Of a DNA stretch of 64,000 nucleotides, positions 43,954-53,425 are shown piece after piece. The position numbers and the translations under genes are program-made. Source of the DNA: DAOUAT01 sp964551735. GTDB taxonomy: Bacteria; Chloroflexota; Anaerolineae; CG2-30-64-16. The notes beneath the pieces are model-generated. The model did not search any database. It was given only the letters and a program-made list of their open reading frames with translations, and was not told the DNA's origin. The stretch covers positions 62,001 to 126,000 of the forward strand of contig CAZKEF010000008.1 in the NCBI GenBank assembly GCA_964551735.1, written 5' to 3'. Within the stretch, counting starts at the first letter, position 1; every line of letters begins with the position of its first letter.

Positions 43954-44256
43954 ATGGCTGAGATACACAATTCTTCCTACGCCAGAGCGGGTTGGGTGGA
44001 GAGCGATGGCGAAGTCAAGGATGGTTCCGGTCGACGTCGAGGGTGGGTTGAGTCGAACGGTGATATCTTCGACGCCAATCACCGTCGCGTCGGCTGGGCC
44101 AGGCATGATGGGACGATCCATTCGGGGTCGGGCCGAGTTGGCTGGGTCAAGGACGGAATCGTCTACAGCAATGCGGGTGGCAGCAAGGTTGGCTACGTCA
44201 GCGATGGCGATCTTCGCACCCTGGCCGCGGCTGGATTGCTTCTTCTGCTTTCCTGA
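43954..44256 (+). CDS. GWV-repeat small protein (beta-flower-like)
   Basis: 100 residues made of about five short repeats of the form GWV-E/K-x-x-G-x-I (AGWVESDGEVKDGSG, RGWVESNGDIFDAN, VGWARHDGTIHSGS, VGWVKDGIVYSNAG, VGYVSDGDL), followed by a hydrophobic LLLLL tail. Repeats like this build small closed beta structures called four- or five-fold beta-flowers. TGAGG lies upstream of the ATG at 43954. The ligand is unknown; the tail could anchor it to a membrane. Confidence 0.65.
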   Translation: MAEIHNSSYARAGWVESDGEVKDGSGRRRGWVESNGDIFDANHRRVGWARHDGTIHSGSGRVGWVKDGIVYSNAGGSKVGYVSDGDLRTLAAAGLLLLLS

Positions 44257-44362
44257 GAATCACCTGACACCAATCAGGCCATAACTTTTCCCAGCCACCC
44301 GCACTTGCTTTGGAAACGACGATCCCGTCGGGGACGACGCCTCATGTTCAGGAGTAACCATC

Positions 44363-47300
44363 ATGGCTTCACAGACCATCTCTTCACTGGTCAACGACCT
44401 CCGTAATGCGCGCAGCTTGTTCCGGCCTGACTGGCCCAAGCGCATTGCCGCGGCGCGCACCCTCGGCGCGCAACGCGCTGGCGAAGCTGTCAACGACCTC
44501 GCGGCAGGAGTCCAGGAGAAACAAAACGTCGACCTGGCGCGGGCCGCTATCCAGGCCTTGGGCCAGATTGGCACCCCGCAGGCGGTAACCGCGCTCATCA
44601 CGATCTTGGGCTACCCCGACCCGACGCAGCGTGACCTGGTCAGCCGGACCCTCGTGGACCTCGGCCCACAGGTCGCCGGCCGCGCACTGCTAGCGGCCGC
44701 GGCCGATCCCTCAGCGGCTGGCCGCGACGCGGTCAATGGCGTATTGCGGCAGTACGGCGACATTACACCGCTGCTGGTCAATTCGTTGGCTGACGGTGAT
44801 GCCCGCGTCCGGGATACCGCACGCCAGCGGCTGATCCAAAGTGGCCAGGCTGCTATTCCTGCGCTGATCATGGCGCTGGCTGCCCCGTCATCGAGCGTGC
44901 GCGAAGCTGCTTATGAAACCCTGGGGCAGTTCGGCGATGTCACGGAGCTGCTCGTATCTGTTTTGGGGAACGACGACGATCGGATAAGAAGCGTCGCGCG
45001 TGAACGGCTGGCGCAGCAAGGGACGAGTGCCATTCCTGCGCTGGTTGAAGCGCTGTCGGGTAACGCGCCGCAGGCTCAAGCTGCCGCGGGCGATTTACTG
45101 GCCCGGATCGGCGCGCCGACTGTGCCTGCTCTGGCCGTAGCCGCACGACAGACCAGTGAGCCGGCGCGGACACGCGTGATTCAGACGCTCGGCGCCATCG
45201 GAGCGCCTGCTACGAATGAGCTCATCACGCTCATGGGAGATGCCGATCCAATCGTGGGCCGGGCGGCCGTCGAGGCGTTGGGCAAGATCGGGCAACCGGC
45301 GCTCAGGCCACTGATCGCAGTCATCACCGGAGGAGAAACGCAGCAGGCGAACAAGGCAGCCGAAGCGTTGGTCGCATTGGGTCAGCCGGCCGTACCCGAG
45401 CTAATCACTTTGTTGGGTCACGACAGTGCCCAGAACCGTAAGCTGGTTGTTGGCGCTCTGCTCAAGATCGGCGGTGCAGATGTGCAGAAAGTGATACCAA
45501 TGTTGACTCATTGGGCTGAGATGGAAACCGTGCCGAAGGCACTGGTAGTGGATCCTGCCGGAGGTGGCGACTACGTCACAGTAGCTGAGGCGGTGGCCGC
45601 TGCCCCGGACTCTGCGCTGATCCGCCTCATGCCAGGCGCTCATACCCTGGCGGAACCCCTGCAAATAGAGAAATCAGTCACGCTTCTCGGCGATGGAATG
45701 GACAAATGTCAGGTGATCTGCGATGGCCATTGGTACGTGGTGCGTTGGGTGGGACAGGGAGTGTTCAGCGCCAGCGGAATCACCTTTGAACGACGCGGCG
45801 CGGACTGGGGCGCCGCTATAGAAGGTTGCAGTGGCGAAATGCATCTGATGCGCTGCCGCTTTATGGGAGGCATTGCATGGGGCAAGCTGGATGAGAATGG
45901 TTGGTCGCCGCTTATGCCGGATCTAGAAGCGCGCGGATTGCTGGACCGCGAGCATATGAATGGGTCAAAGATGGTGCTGGGCGAAGCATTGCGCATCGGG
46001 AGCGGTTTGTGGTTGTACGGTACTGTGCGCGCCCGGGTTCTTGCGTGCATGGTGACCGGCAACCAGGGCGATGGCATCGCAGTGGAGGAAAACGCGGACG
46101 TCTACCTCTTCAACAATCGATGCCTTCAGAATGGGATGTCCGGCATATTCATCACAGGCGCCAGCCATGTCCAGGCCATCTCTGGCACCTGTGATGCGAA
46201 CGAACAGTGGGGCATCAGTGTCAAGGGCCAAGCCCAGGCCCAGCTAGATGAAAACACGTGTCGGAAGAACAAGCTTTGCGGCATCTTCATCGCCAGCCCG
46301 GAGGAATGCACCGCGCAGCGTAATCGCTGTGAAGAAAACCTCAGGCGCGGCATCGAGGTCGCAGAGAGTGCCACACCCCGGCTGGAAGAGAACACCTGCC
46401 AGGCAAATGCGGAGTTCGGGATCTGTTACTATGCTTCCTCGGGCGGTGTGGCGCGAGGCAATCGCTGCTCAGGCGGCGGCGCTCAGCGGCACGGCATCTT
46501 TGTCACCGAGCAGGCTAATCCCACCCTTGAGGGGAATAGCTGCGAAGGGCATGAACTGGGTGGAATCAGCTTCTGGGGAAAAAGCGCCGGGGCTGCGAAG
46601 GCGAACAAGTGCCAAGGCAACTTAGTGGGTATTATGGTCACCCAGAGTGCGAACCCGACGCTTACCAGCAATAGCTGCGCGGGCGGTGCCGTTGGCATAT
46701 CGTTCGCCGACGATGCAACTGGTTCGGCCGTCTCCAACATCTGTACTAGCAACAGGGAGTGTGGCATCCATGTCATCGGGGCGGCCCAGCCGTTCATCGC
46801 GATGAACACCTGCGCAGAGAATCAGAAATCGGGGATTGTATTCGACGAATCCACCGGCGGTACGGCGCAAAGCAACCGATGTCTCAGGAACAAGTACCAC
46901 GGCATCGCCGTGCGGGGTGAGGCCAGTCCAACATTGTCCGGCAACATCTGCGAGAACAACGGGGATGTCGGGATATCCTACACTGACTCCGCCGCGGGCG
47001 GCGCGCTCCAGAATCGCTGTAATGCGAATGCTCATAACGGCATACAGATAGGAGGAACGTCGGCTCCCAGCCTGGAGGAGAATACCTGCCATAACAACCA
47101 GGAGATCGGCATAGCCATTGGCGAAAGCAGCAGACCTCAAGTCAGTCAGAACCATTGCAAGGGCGGTATCTTCGGCATCTACCTTGCGGGACAAGTAGCT
47201 CCTACGTTGACGCAAAACCGCTGTGAAGGCAGTACAGAGGCCGGGATCGCTTACTTTCAGGCTACATCAGGCACTGCTCAACGCAATTTGTGTCAAAACA

Positions 47301-47668
47301 ACAAGCGGGGCATCTTCGTCGGGGACAGTGCGCGGCCGACACTTGAAGAGAATGCCTGCCGACAGAACGAGCAGGATGGCGTCAGTTACGGTGGCCGTGG
47401 CGCCGGAGTAGCACGTCGAAACGAGTTCAGTGGCTCCCAGTTCGCCGGCGCGAACGTCCATGGGCAGGCCAGCCCGATCCTGGAAGGGAATCTATGTGCA
47501 AACAATCAGATTGCCGGCATCATATACTTCGAGAACGCTGGCGGCAGAGCAGTCGGTAACGTGTGCCGCGGCAATGAATCCGGCATCCGCATCACTGCGC
47601 CGGCGCGGCCTACGCTACAGGGCAACGACTGCAGCGGCAATAGGGTACGGGATGTGGTCTACGAATAA
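44363..47668 (+). CDS. HEAT plus long parallel beta-helix protein
   Basis: 1101 residues. Residues 1-390 are about ten HEAT repeats (QAAIPALIMALAAPSSSVRE, QPAVPELITLLGHD). A beta-helix starts near residue 394 with VDPAGGGDYVTVAEAVAAAP, the classical opening of pectin-esterase-like coils, and runs to the end through some 28 coils (N-C-x-x-N-x-x-G-I pattern). It lacks the C-terminal helical domain of its 751-residue paralogue, but a separate gene for that domain follows at 47995. No signal peptide. No Asp/Lys catalytic cluster is obvious, so scaffold or ligand recognition is more likely than lyase activity. Confidence 0.75.
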   Translation: MASQTISSLVNDLRNARSLFRPDWPKRIAAARTLGAQRAGEAVNDLAAGVQEKQNVDLARAAIQALGQIGTPQAVTALITILGYPDPTQRDLVSRTLVDLGPQVAGRALLAAAADPSAAGRDAVNGVLRQYGDITPLLVNSLADGDARVRDTARQRLIQSGQAAIPALIMALAAPSSSVREAAYETLGQFGDVTELLVSVLGNDDDRIRSVARERLAQQGTSAIPALVEALSGNAPQAQAAAGDLLARIGAPTVPALAVAARQTSEPARTRVIQTLGAIGAPATNELITLMGDADPIVGRAAVEALGKIGQPALRPLIAVITGGETQQANKAAEALVALGQPAVPELITLLGHDSAQNRKLVVGALLKIGGADVQKVIPMLTHWAEMETVPKALVVDPAGGGDYVTVAEAVAAAPDSALIRLMPGAHTLAEPLQIEKSVTLLGDGMDKCQVICDGHWYVVRWVGQGVFSASGITFERRGADWGAAIEGCSGEMHLMRCRFMGGIAWGKLDENGWSPLMPDLEARGLLDREHMNGSKMVLGEALRIGSGLWLYGTVRARVLACMVTGNQGDGIAVEENADVYLFNNRCLQNGMSGIFITGASHVQAISGTCDANEQWGISVKGQAQAQLDENTCRKNKLCGIFIASPEECTAQRNRCEENLRRGIEVAESATPRLEENTCQANAEFGICYYASSGGVARGNRCSGGGAQRHGIFVTEQANPTLEGNSCEGHELGGISFWGKSAGAAKANKCQGNLVGIMVTQSANPTLTSNSCAGGAVGISFADDATGSAVSNICTSNRECGIHVIGAAQPFIAMNTCAENQKSGIVFDESTGGTAQSNRCLRNKYHGIAVRGEASPTLSGNICENNGDVGISYTDSAAGGALQNRCNANAHNGIQIGGTSAPSLEENTCHNNQEIGIAIGESSRPQVSQNHCKGGIFGIYLAGQVAPTLTQNRCEGSTEAGIAYFQATSGTAQRNLCQNNKRGIFVGDSARPTLEENACRQNEQDGVSYGGRGAGVARRNEFSGSQFAGANVHGQASPILEGNLCANNQIAGIIYFENAGGRAVGNVCRGNESGIRITAPARPTLQGNDCSGNRVRDVVYE
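44391..44478 (+). repeat. 88-bp direct repeat in HEAT gene starts, copy 2
   Basis: Partner of 38812-38899, in the same orientation and reading frame, 5.6 kb apart. Together they could support recombination that deletes or duplicates the intervening genes. Confidence 0.8.
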
Positions 47669-47708
47669 CCAATACCCAGATCAAGAATCTACACACAAGG
47701 AGAATCGC

Positions 47709-47875
47709 TTGAGACTCACGACGGTGCTTCGGATCGCACCAGGAGCCGTCGGCATCGGCATTCTTGGAGCCCTCCCTTTTGCTACACGTTCAACCGGTCG
47801 CAGCCAACGTCCTCAGTGTGGCAGGGGATGGGCAAGTACACCTGCCCGGTTGTGGGCAGGGTAATCCGCAATTAC
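47709..47875 (+). pseudogene. Decayed copy of the small zinc-ribbon gene
   Basis: AAGGAG six bases before a TTG begins RLTTVLRIAPGAVGIGILGA, which matches the hydrophobic start of the 74-residue zinc-ribbon protein. It then jumps from RPQCG directly to the final GKYTCP..GQG section, now in another frame. About 50 bases encoding the middle Cys pairs are deleted and a one-base change shifts the frame. The present frame ends at 47864. It lies between the large beta-helix gene and the helical-domain gene. Confidence 0.65.
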
Positions 47876-47994
47876 GGTCAATCAAGTGATGACCATCGTG
47901 ATATACTGGAAATATCGACCGTGAGTCGTTGGCTTCCAGTCACCGCAATTTGCGCAGGAGAACGCGAAGTGAGCACAACGCACAAGGAGGCGGC

Positions 47995-48408
47995 ATGACA
48001 CCCGATACGAACGAACATCCTTTCGGAGAAATCCTTGCCATAGTTGCGCGCGGCGACAACTGTGTGGAAGAGGCACGTCGGCTGGTAAATGCCGGTGATA
48101 TCGGTACGGCTGTAGTCAAACTGGCCGAGTACATCGATGAGGCTGGACCGATATTTGGCTCCGATGAGGTCGGGCTGCGTTTCAAGGAAATCCTGGCGCA
48201 AACAGTGGCGACATGCTATGTGATGCGCGCCACCGGGCTAGTGGCAATGGCACAACAAGGACATCCCCAGGCCGAGGCGTTGGTCGGCCTAGCGCGAGAG
48301 GATGCCGAGAAGATGGTGCAGTTTCCAGCGCGTTGGTTCAGCGATGAAGAACGGACCGTTGTCGCCCAGTTGGCCCAATTGTTCAGGTTACGCTATGTCC
48401 CTGGCTAA
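47995..48408 (+). CDS. Stand-alone helical-domain protein
   Basis: 137 residues. RLVNAGDIGTAVVKLAEYID and LAREDAEKMVQFPARWFSDE align with the C-terminal domain of the 751-residue beta-helix protein, including length and spacing. AAGGAGG lies four bases before the ATG. The stop is 14 bases inside the NACHT gene, so these two are coupled. It may supply in trans the domain missing from the 1101-residue protein and pass a signal to the NACHT protein; that link is inference. Confidence 0.65.
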   Translation: MTPDTNEHPFGEILAIVARGDNCVEEARRLVNAGDIGTAVVKLAEYIDEAGPIFGSDEVGLRFKEILAQTVATCYVMRATGLVAMAQQGHPQAEALVGLAREDAEKMVQFPARWFSDEERTVVAQLAQLFRLRYVPG

Positions 48409-51400
48409 ACTGATCGGCGCCCAGCTCGGCGTGGCGATCTTCGGGCCGCCCGGCGCGCTGGTGGGCGGCGTTGCCGGCGCGGTCATCGACGCGGCGCTGC
48501 CCTGGGGCGGCGACGTGGTGAAGAATGTCGTCGCCGAACTACTGGCCGATCGCGTGCAGCATGTTGCCGCTGGCCTCGCCAGGCGCGGGGAGGCGGCCGC
48601 GGTCAATCACGACCTGCAGCGCTCGTTTCGAGACGCTGTCCGCGAGGCGCTGGCTGACATCGGCGGCCCTACCTGTCTCCCCAAGAGCTGGCCGGACGGC
48701 CGGCGCGACGTGCCGCTGGAAGTCGTCTATCTCTCATCACCCCTCGGTCAGACATCGCTGCGACAACGTGATGAACTGGCCGGCCAGGTCTGCGACTTGC
48801 TCACCGCGCTCACCCTGCGCATCGTCCAAAACGACATCCTGCCGCTGCAACCACCCCAGGATCAACCCGCAGCCAGCGCACTGACCTACCTCGAGTCCGC
48901 CACGTCACAGGCCGTGGCGGATGCCCTCTATGAAGTCACTGTCTTGCCTCTCCACCGCCAGTACGCGTCCCTGTTCTCGGAGTTGCCCGACCTGGAACGT
49001 CACCTGCGCCGCTACCTGCTCGATCGGACGCTGGTCCACATGGGCGAATTGCTGAAGAAGCAGACGGAGCCCTGGCGCGCCTTCAACCGCTGGATCCTGG
49101 AAGACCTGCGGTCTTCAATGGCCCTGATCCGGAGCGACAACCAGCAGATCATCGCCGGCCTGGCTGCGCTCAATGGGCATATCGAGCGGCTGGTCAACCG
49201 GGCCGAAGCTGACCCTGGCATGGAGCGCATCGCCGCCGCGACAGCAGACTCGGTCGGAGCGGCCAGGCTGGCGGAAGAAGATATGACATTGTTGGTGGAC
49301 AAGCTCATTGATGGCGTCGCCCACCACCAGGCGCGACAGCTTGAACAGCTGCGCGATTTCATCGCAGAGCAGGCTAGGGTGATCATCGGTACCATCGGCG
49401 ATGCGGAAGGCCGGATTGTGGAGACCCTGGCCGTCAACCAGGCTGAGCTGCTCCGGCGTCTCGAACGGATGGAAAGCGCGTGGCTGGCGGTGCAGGCCGC
49501 GCCGTTGCGCGCGGGCCAACCGCGCGGTCAGATCATCGCCGCGTTCCGCGCAGACGCGCTGCGGTTGCACCGCACCCAGAGCATTTCCTGGCGCGGCGCC
49601 GGCGGCATTCCGCTCCCCCTGAACCGCGTCTATTTGGATCAGGAGTTACTGCCGTGGGGCAAACCCACTGAAGTGGATGGGGCATCCGCTGAAGAGAGCC
49701 AACAAGCGGCGCACGGCCAGTCCCCTGGCGCAGCGTTGCTCGATCAACGCACGCTTGTGGTTCTCGGTGAGCCCGGTAGCGGCAAGACACTGCTTCTGCA
49801 CGCGTTGGGCCTGCAGCTCGCCGATACCTGTGCCCTCGATGCTGAAGGCGCGATCTTGCGCGGCTTCTTGCCAGTCCTCGTGCCGCTGGCCGGTTTCACA
49901 GGGGCCACGGCCGATCTTGGCGCTGAACCCGCAACGCGTCTTCTGGGCTACATCCAACGCGTAGTGGAAGCACGCGTCCAAGGCATGACTGCCTGCCTGG
50001 ATGACTTGATCGAACAGGGGCGGGTGGCTTTCCTGTTTGACGCCCTGGATGAGATCGGCGACCGGACGGAACAACAAGCAGCGATCAAGGGCATCCAGGC
50101 ATTGGCGCATGGGGCAGGCTCGCGTTGCCTGTTTGTCCTCACCAGCCGAGAGGCGCCCTATGGCGGGACTCTGACACTGGACGCCCCGTTCCGCACCTAT
50201 CGGCTGGCGCCGCTGGCAACAAGCGCCCAGCAGATGGCCATTCACAACTGGCTGATGCTCCTCTCGGGCCTGGATGAACGGGATCGCTACAGCATTGAAG
50301 AACGAACCCGGCAGGTCATCAGGCATCTTGAATTACATCCGGGCCTGCAAGAGGCGTTGCGCAATCCGTTGCTGCTGCGCATCACGCTTCAGGTGTATCT
50401 CTGGACGGGCGCAACCGAAGGCATACCGGGGATAGGCCAGCGGTTCGATCTCTATGTGCACCGCCTGCTGGCGGGGGATGCCGAATCCAGCACGCGGAAC
50501 CCAGGATGGCCCGACTTGCCCCAGGCACGCCAAAGCCTGGCGCTTCTGGCCTGGCGGATACACGCCGGCACAGGAAGACTGACAATGGCCGAGGCCAGCC
50601 AGTTGCTGAGCAGCAAAATGGGCTTCCCTGAAACCGAAGCACGCCGCTTCGTCCGCCGGATGCAGGAAGATGCCGGATTGCTGGTGCTGAACGCCCCCAA
50701 GGCTGAGAAGGCCGACCCACAACACATTGCGCTGGCCTTGGGCCCGCATGCCCTGTTTGGGGACTTCCTGGTAGGCAGTGAATTGGCCCGCCGCTGGCGC
50801 GAGGATCGAAGAGGAACCGCGCGGCTGCTGCGCCAGAGGGCCGATGATCCCACATGGCATCAGGCCATCTTCTTCTGTCTCAGCCTGCTCTCTGCCGATG
50901 AAGCAGAGCGTCGCCCTGCTTTCCGGTTTGTCCTCGATGAGCTGTCCCGCCGGCCCCTATGGGGGGTGAGGTGTCTGCATGCCGGGCTGGAGTTGACGGC
51001 CGATGAATTGGATGCGCCAGATCGCCGGCAAGTGCACCAACGGCTCGTGGCCCAGGCCGATGCGGTGCTCACCCCAGGCCTGCTCAAGAGCTGGCGTTTT
51101 CGGCTGCAGCACCGAACCGATGATGCCTTGCGCACAGCCCTGCGCGGGCAATATGACGCGCTCTGCGCGCTGGGAAAACTGCAGCTCTGCGAAGCCGCTG
51201 AACCTGTCCTGCGCGCAGTCTTCTGGCTATCGGTCCAATATAAACACGTGGGTGAGCCCCTGCGAAGCGCATTAGTGGACTTCGGCCCGCGCTGCCTGTG
51301 GCCCGGCATTCAGGCAGCGCTGGAGACGGACGAGGAGTGGATTCGGCGCTCGGCTGCCTGGATCATCTCTGGCTGGCGGGACGCGGCAGCGATCCCGGCC

Positions 51401-53320
51401 CTGGAGTGGCTGCTCGAGCGCGAGGAATTCGCGTCCGCCGCAATCTATGGCCTGGCCAAAATGACCGATCCGGCGGTAGAAGCAACCTACCGAAATCTGC
51501 TGGTTGACCCTCGTTATGCTGACGATGCGCTATCGGCCGGGCTGCGAGCACAGCGCCCCGGCCTGCTGGAACATACGCTGGACCGATTGCGGAAGGATCA
51601 ACTCAAGGAACACCACGTCAAGTTCCTGTTAGAATATGCGCTCCGCCTGTCGGTTGCCGACGCGGAGGGCACCGTCCGCGCGATGCTGAGCAAGAACACC
51701 ACGGCCTGGAGGATCACCTGGGTATTTGAGGTTGACCGCACGCTGCAGTTGCCGCTGCTTCGCATCCTGGTCAGCCTGCTGCGGGATCCAGATGTACGCT
51801 TGCGCAAGGGCGTGCAGGAAGCTATCCCGCGTGCGCTCAAAGCCGGCGACCTCGACCCGCATTTCCAGGACTCCCAGGGGCTACTGGAACAGATTCTCCT
51901 CTTTGCCGACGATTGGCTACCGGGTGAGGCTGCCAGGCAGTTGGGATCCACCCCCCTATCGCTGAATGCCAGCCAGACCCTTTGGGAGCGGCTGGAGAAC
52001 CCAGAAACCCAGGGCAACGTGGTTTGGCTCTTGCGCGCCCTGCCGCCTCTGCCCGAGGAATACCGGCAACGATTCATCCGCCGACTCAAGCAGGAAGCCG
52101 AGACAACCCCTCACCACCCCGGTTACCTCTATCATGTCCTGGCATGTCTGGGGGAGCGATCTGTAATCCCGGCGATAGATCGCCTGCTCAAGCAGGAACC
52201 TTCGCCTAGCCGATACGACGAGGACTTGCTGAAGGCGCTGGTCCGGCTGCAGGCAGTCGAAGCCTATCCCTATGTCCTGGCCTGCATCACCGAACGAAAT
52301 GACTGGGACTTGCTGGGGCCCATTGCACTGGCGATGTTGGCGCCCAAGCTGTCATTGCAGGAGCGTCGGGAGGCCGCCCGCCACCTGCGCCCCCTCCTTG
52401 ACGGAGATGAGTTCCTGGGGCATTTGGCCGCCATCTGCGCCCTGGGAGAGCTCAGGGTGAGCACGCCGGAAGAACTGCTGGCGCAGGTGCAAGAAAATGT
52501 CCCCGAAACCCAAGAACCAGCGATTGGCCTGGCGTTGGCGCGGCTGGGCAACTACGACGCTTTAGCGCCCCTCCTGGAAGCGACCTATGCACGCCGGGAT
52601 GCGACGCTGTGCTTCGTCGTGCTCCATGCGTGGGGCGCGTTGCGGGACGCGCGTGGCATCAACCCGCTGCTCCAGACGCTCGGGCTGCCCGATGATTTCC
52701 TGCGCGCGGCCGATCACCTGCTCAGCGGCGGCGATCTGGTTGCTGCGCTGCGATACGTGAAAGCTCGTGCCGCAACTGCCCTGGGACGTTTGGCGGCTTC
52801 GCTGGCAGGTGACTTCAGCGCCGATCTTGATCCGCAGCGCGGATGGCATCAGCTGCTCATGAAACTGGACGATCGTAGTCTTGCGTGGGCGCCCGGGGTA
52901 GGCGCGACCTGGCGCCAGGCGATGGCACATTCTTCTCCAGCTCAGACCCTCTATGAGCAGGCCCTCACCTCCAGGGGGCGGCAGCAGGACGCGTTCGCCT
53001 GGCTCGTCGGCGCCTACGAATGGAGCGAACTGGCAACGCACCTGTTACGACGACACGAGGCCGACTCGGTGCTCGTATGGGAGACGATCGCCACGATGTT
53101 CGATCAGGCGAAGGAAGATGAGCAGGGATCGGCGCGCAAGCAGCTTGCCGGCCGCATAGGCTGGACCCAAGAACACCTGCCATTCGGGTACCTGATGCGG
53201 CTGGCAGCGCATCGCGACGAACAACTGCACGCCAAAGCCCGCTACTACTTTGCCCGGGAAGCACGGGAATGGCATGCGTGGCTGAAGTGGCGTGCGGAGT
53301 GGTTCACTCTGCCGAAGTGA
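48395..53320 (+). CDS. Giant NACHT-HEAT STAND NTPase
   Basis: 1641 residues. The N-terminal 60 residues are Gly/Ala-rich and hydrophobic (FGPPGALVGGVAGAVIDAAL), like a glycine zipper that could insert into membranes. Helices to about 450 follow. The NACHT domain has Walker A GEPGSGKT at 458-465, Walker B FLFDALDEIGD near 546-556 and LFVLTSREAP. The C-terminal 800 residues are HEAT-like repeats (AAWIISGWRDAAAIPALEWL). Proteins of this layout are NLR-like immune sensors in bacteria. The ATG at 48395 is chosen for the short overlap with the preceding gene. Target and effector action are unknown; membrane permeabilisation is possible. Confidence 0.75.
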   Translation: MSLAKLIGAQLGVAIFGPPGALVGGVAGAVIDAALPWGGDVVKNVVAELLADRVQHVAAGLARRGEAAAVNHDLQRSFRDAVREALADIGGPTCLPKSWPDGRRDVPLEVVYLSSPLGQTSLRQRDELAGQVCDLLTALTLRIVQNDILPLQPPQDQPAASALTYLESATSQAVADALYEVTVLPLHRQYASLFSELPDLERHLRRYLLDRTLVHMGELLKKQTEPWRAFNRWILEDLRSSMALIRSDNQQIIAGLAALNGHIERLVNRAEADPGMERIAAATADSVGAARLAEEDMTLLVDKLIDGVAHHQARQLEQLRDFIAEQARVIIGTIGDAEGRIVETLAVNQAELLRRLERMESAWLAVQAAPLRAGQPRGQIIAAFRADALRLHRTQSISWRGAGGIPLPLNRVYLDQELLPWGKPTEVDGASAEESQQAAHGQSPGAALLDQRTLVVLGEPGSGKTLLLHALGLQLADTCALDAEGAILRGFLPVLVPLAGFTGATADLGAEPATRLLGYIQRVVEARVQGMTACLDDLIEQGRVAFLFDALDEIGDRTEQQAAIKGIQALAHGAGSRCLFVLTSREAPYGGTLTLDAPFRTYRLAPLATSAQQMAIHNWLMLLSGLDERDRYSIEERTRQVIRHLELHPGLQEALRNPLLLRITLQVYLWTGATEGIPGIGQRFDLYVHRLLAGDAESSTRNPGWPDLPQARQSLALLAWRIHAGTGRLTMAEASQLLSSKMGFPETEARRFVRRMQEDAGLLVLNAPKAEKADPQHIALALGPHALFGDFLVGSELARRWREDRRGTARLLRQRADDPTWHQAIFFCLSLLSADEAERRPAFRFVLDELSRRPLWGVRCLHAGLELTADELDAPDRRQVHQRLVAQADAVLTPGLLKSWRFRLQHRTDDALRTALRGQYDALCALGKLQLCEAAEPVLRAVFWLSVQYKHVGEPLRSALVDFGPRCLWPGIQAALETDEEWIRRSAAWIISGWRDAAAIPALEWLLEREEFASAAIYGLAKMTDPAVEATYRNLLVDPRYADDALSAGLRAQRPGLLEHTLDRLRKDQLKEHHVKFLLEYALRLSVADAEGTVRAMLSKNTTAWRITWVFEVDRTLQLPLLRILVSLLRDPDVRLRKGVQEAIPRALKAGDLDPHFQDSQGLLEQILLFADDWLPGEAARQLGSTPLSLNASQTLWERLENPETQGNVVWLLRALPPLPEEYRQRFIRRLKQEAETTPHHPGYLYHVLACLGERSVIPAIDRLLKQEPSPSRYDEDLLKALVRLQAVEAYPYVLACITERNDWDLLGPIALAMLAPKLSLQERREAARHLRPLLDGDEFLGHLAAICALGELRVSTPEELLAQVQENVPETQEPAIGLALARLGNYDALAPLLEATYARRDATLCFVVLHAWGALRDARGINPLLQTLGLPDDFLRAADHLLSGGDLVAALRYVKARAATALGRLAASLAGDFSADLDPQRGWHQLLMKLDDRSLAWAPGVGATWRQAMAHSSPAQTLYEQALTSRGRQQDAFAWLVGAYEWSELATHLLRRHEADSVLVWETIATMFDQAKEDEQGSARKQLAGRIGWTQEHLPFGYLMRLAAHRDEQLHAKARYYFAREAREWHAWLKWRAEWFTLPK

Positions 53321-53425
53321 AGCACCGATTTCCGTTGTGGCGCAAGACTGGGTGCGCGGGTGCGCTCGACCGCTTGACCGGCCAACGGCGCTACAAGTGA
53401 AATATATAGCAGCACAAGATGAGAC

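Noticed and set aside
38784..47668. CRISPR-like periodicity in beta-helix genes
   Set aside because: The repeating signal is protein-level (22-24 residue coils); DNA repeats are degenerate and have no spacers.
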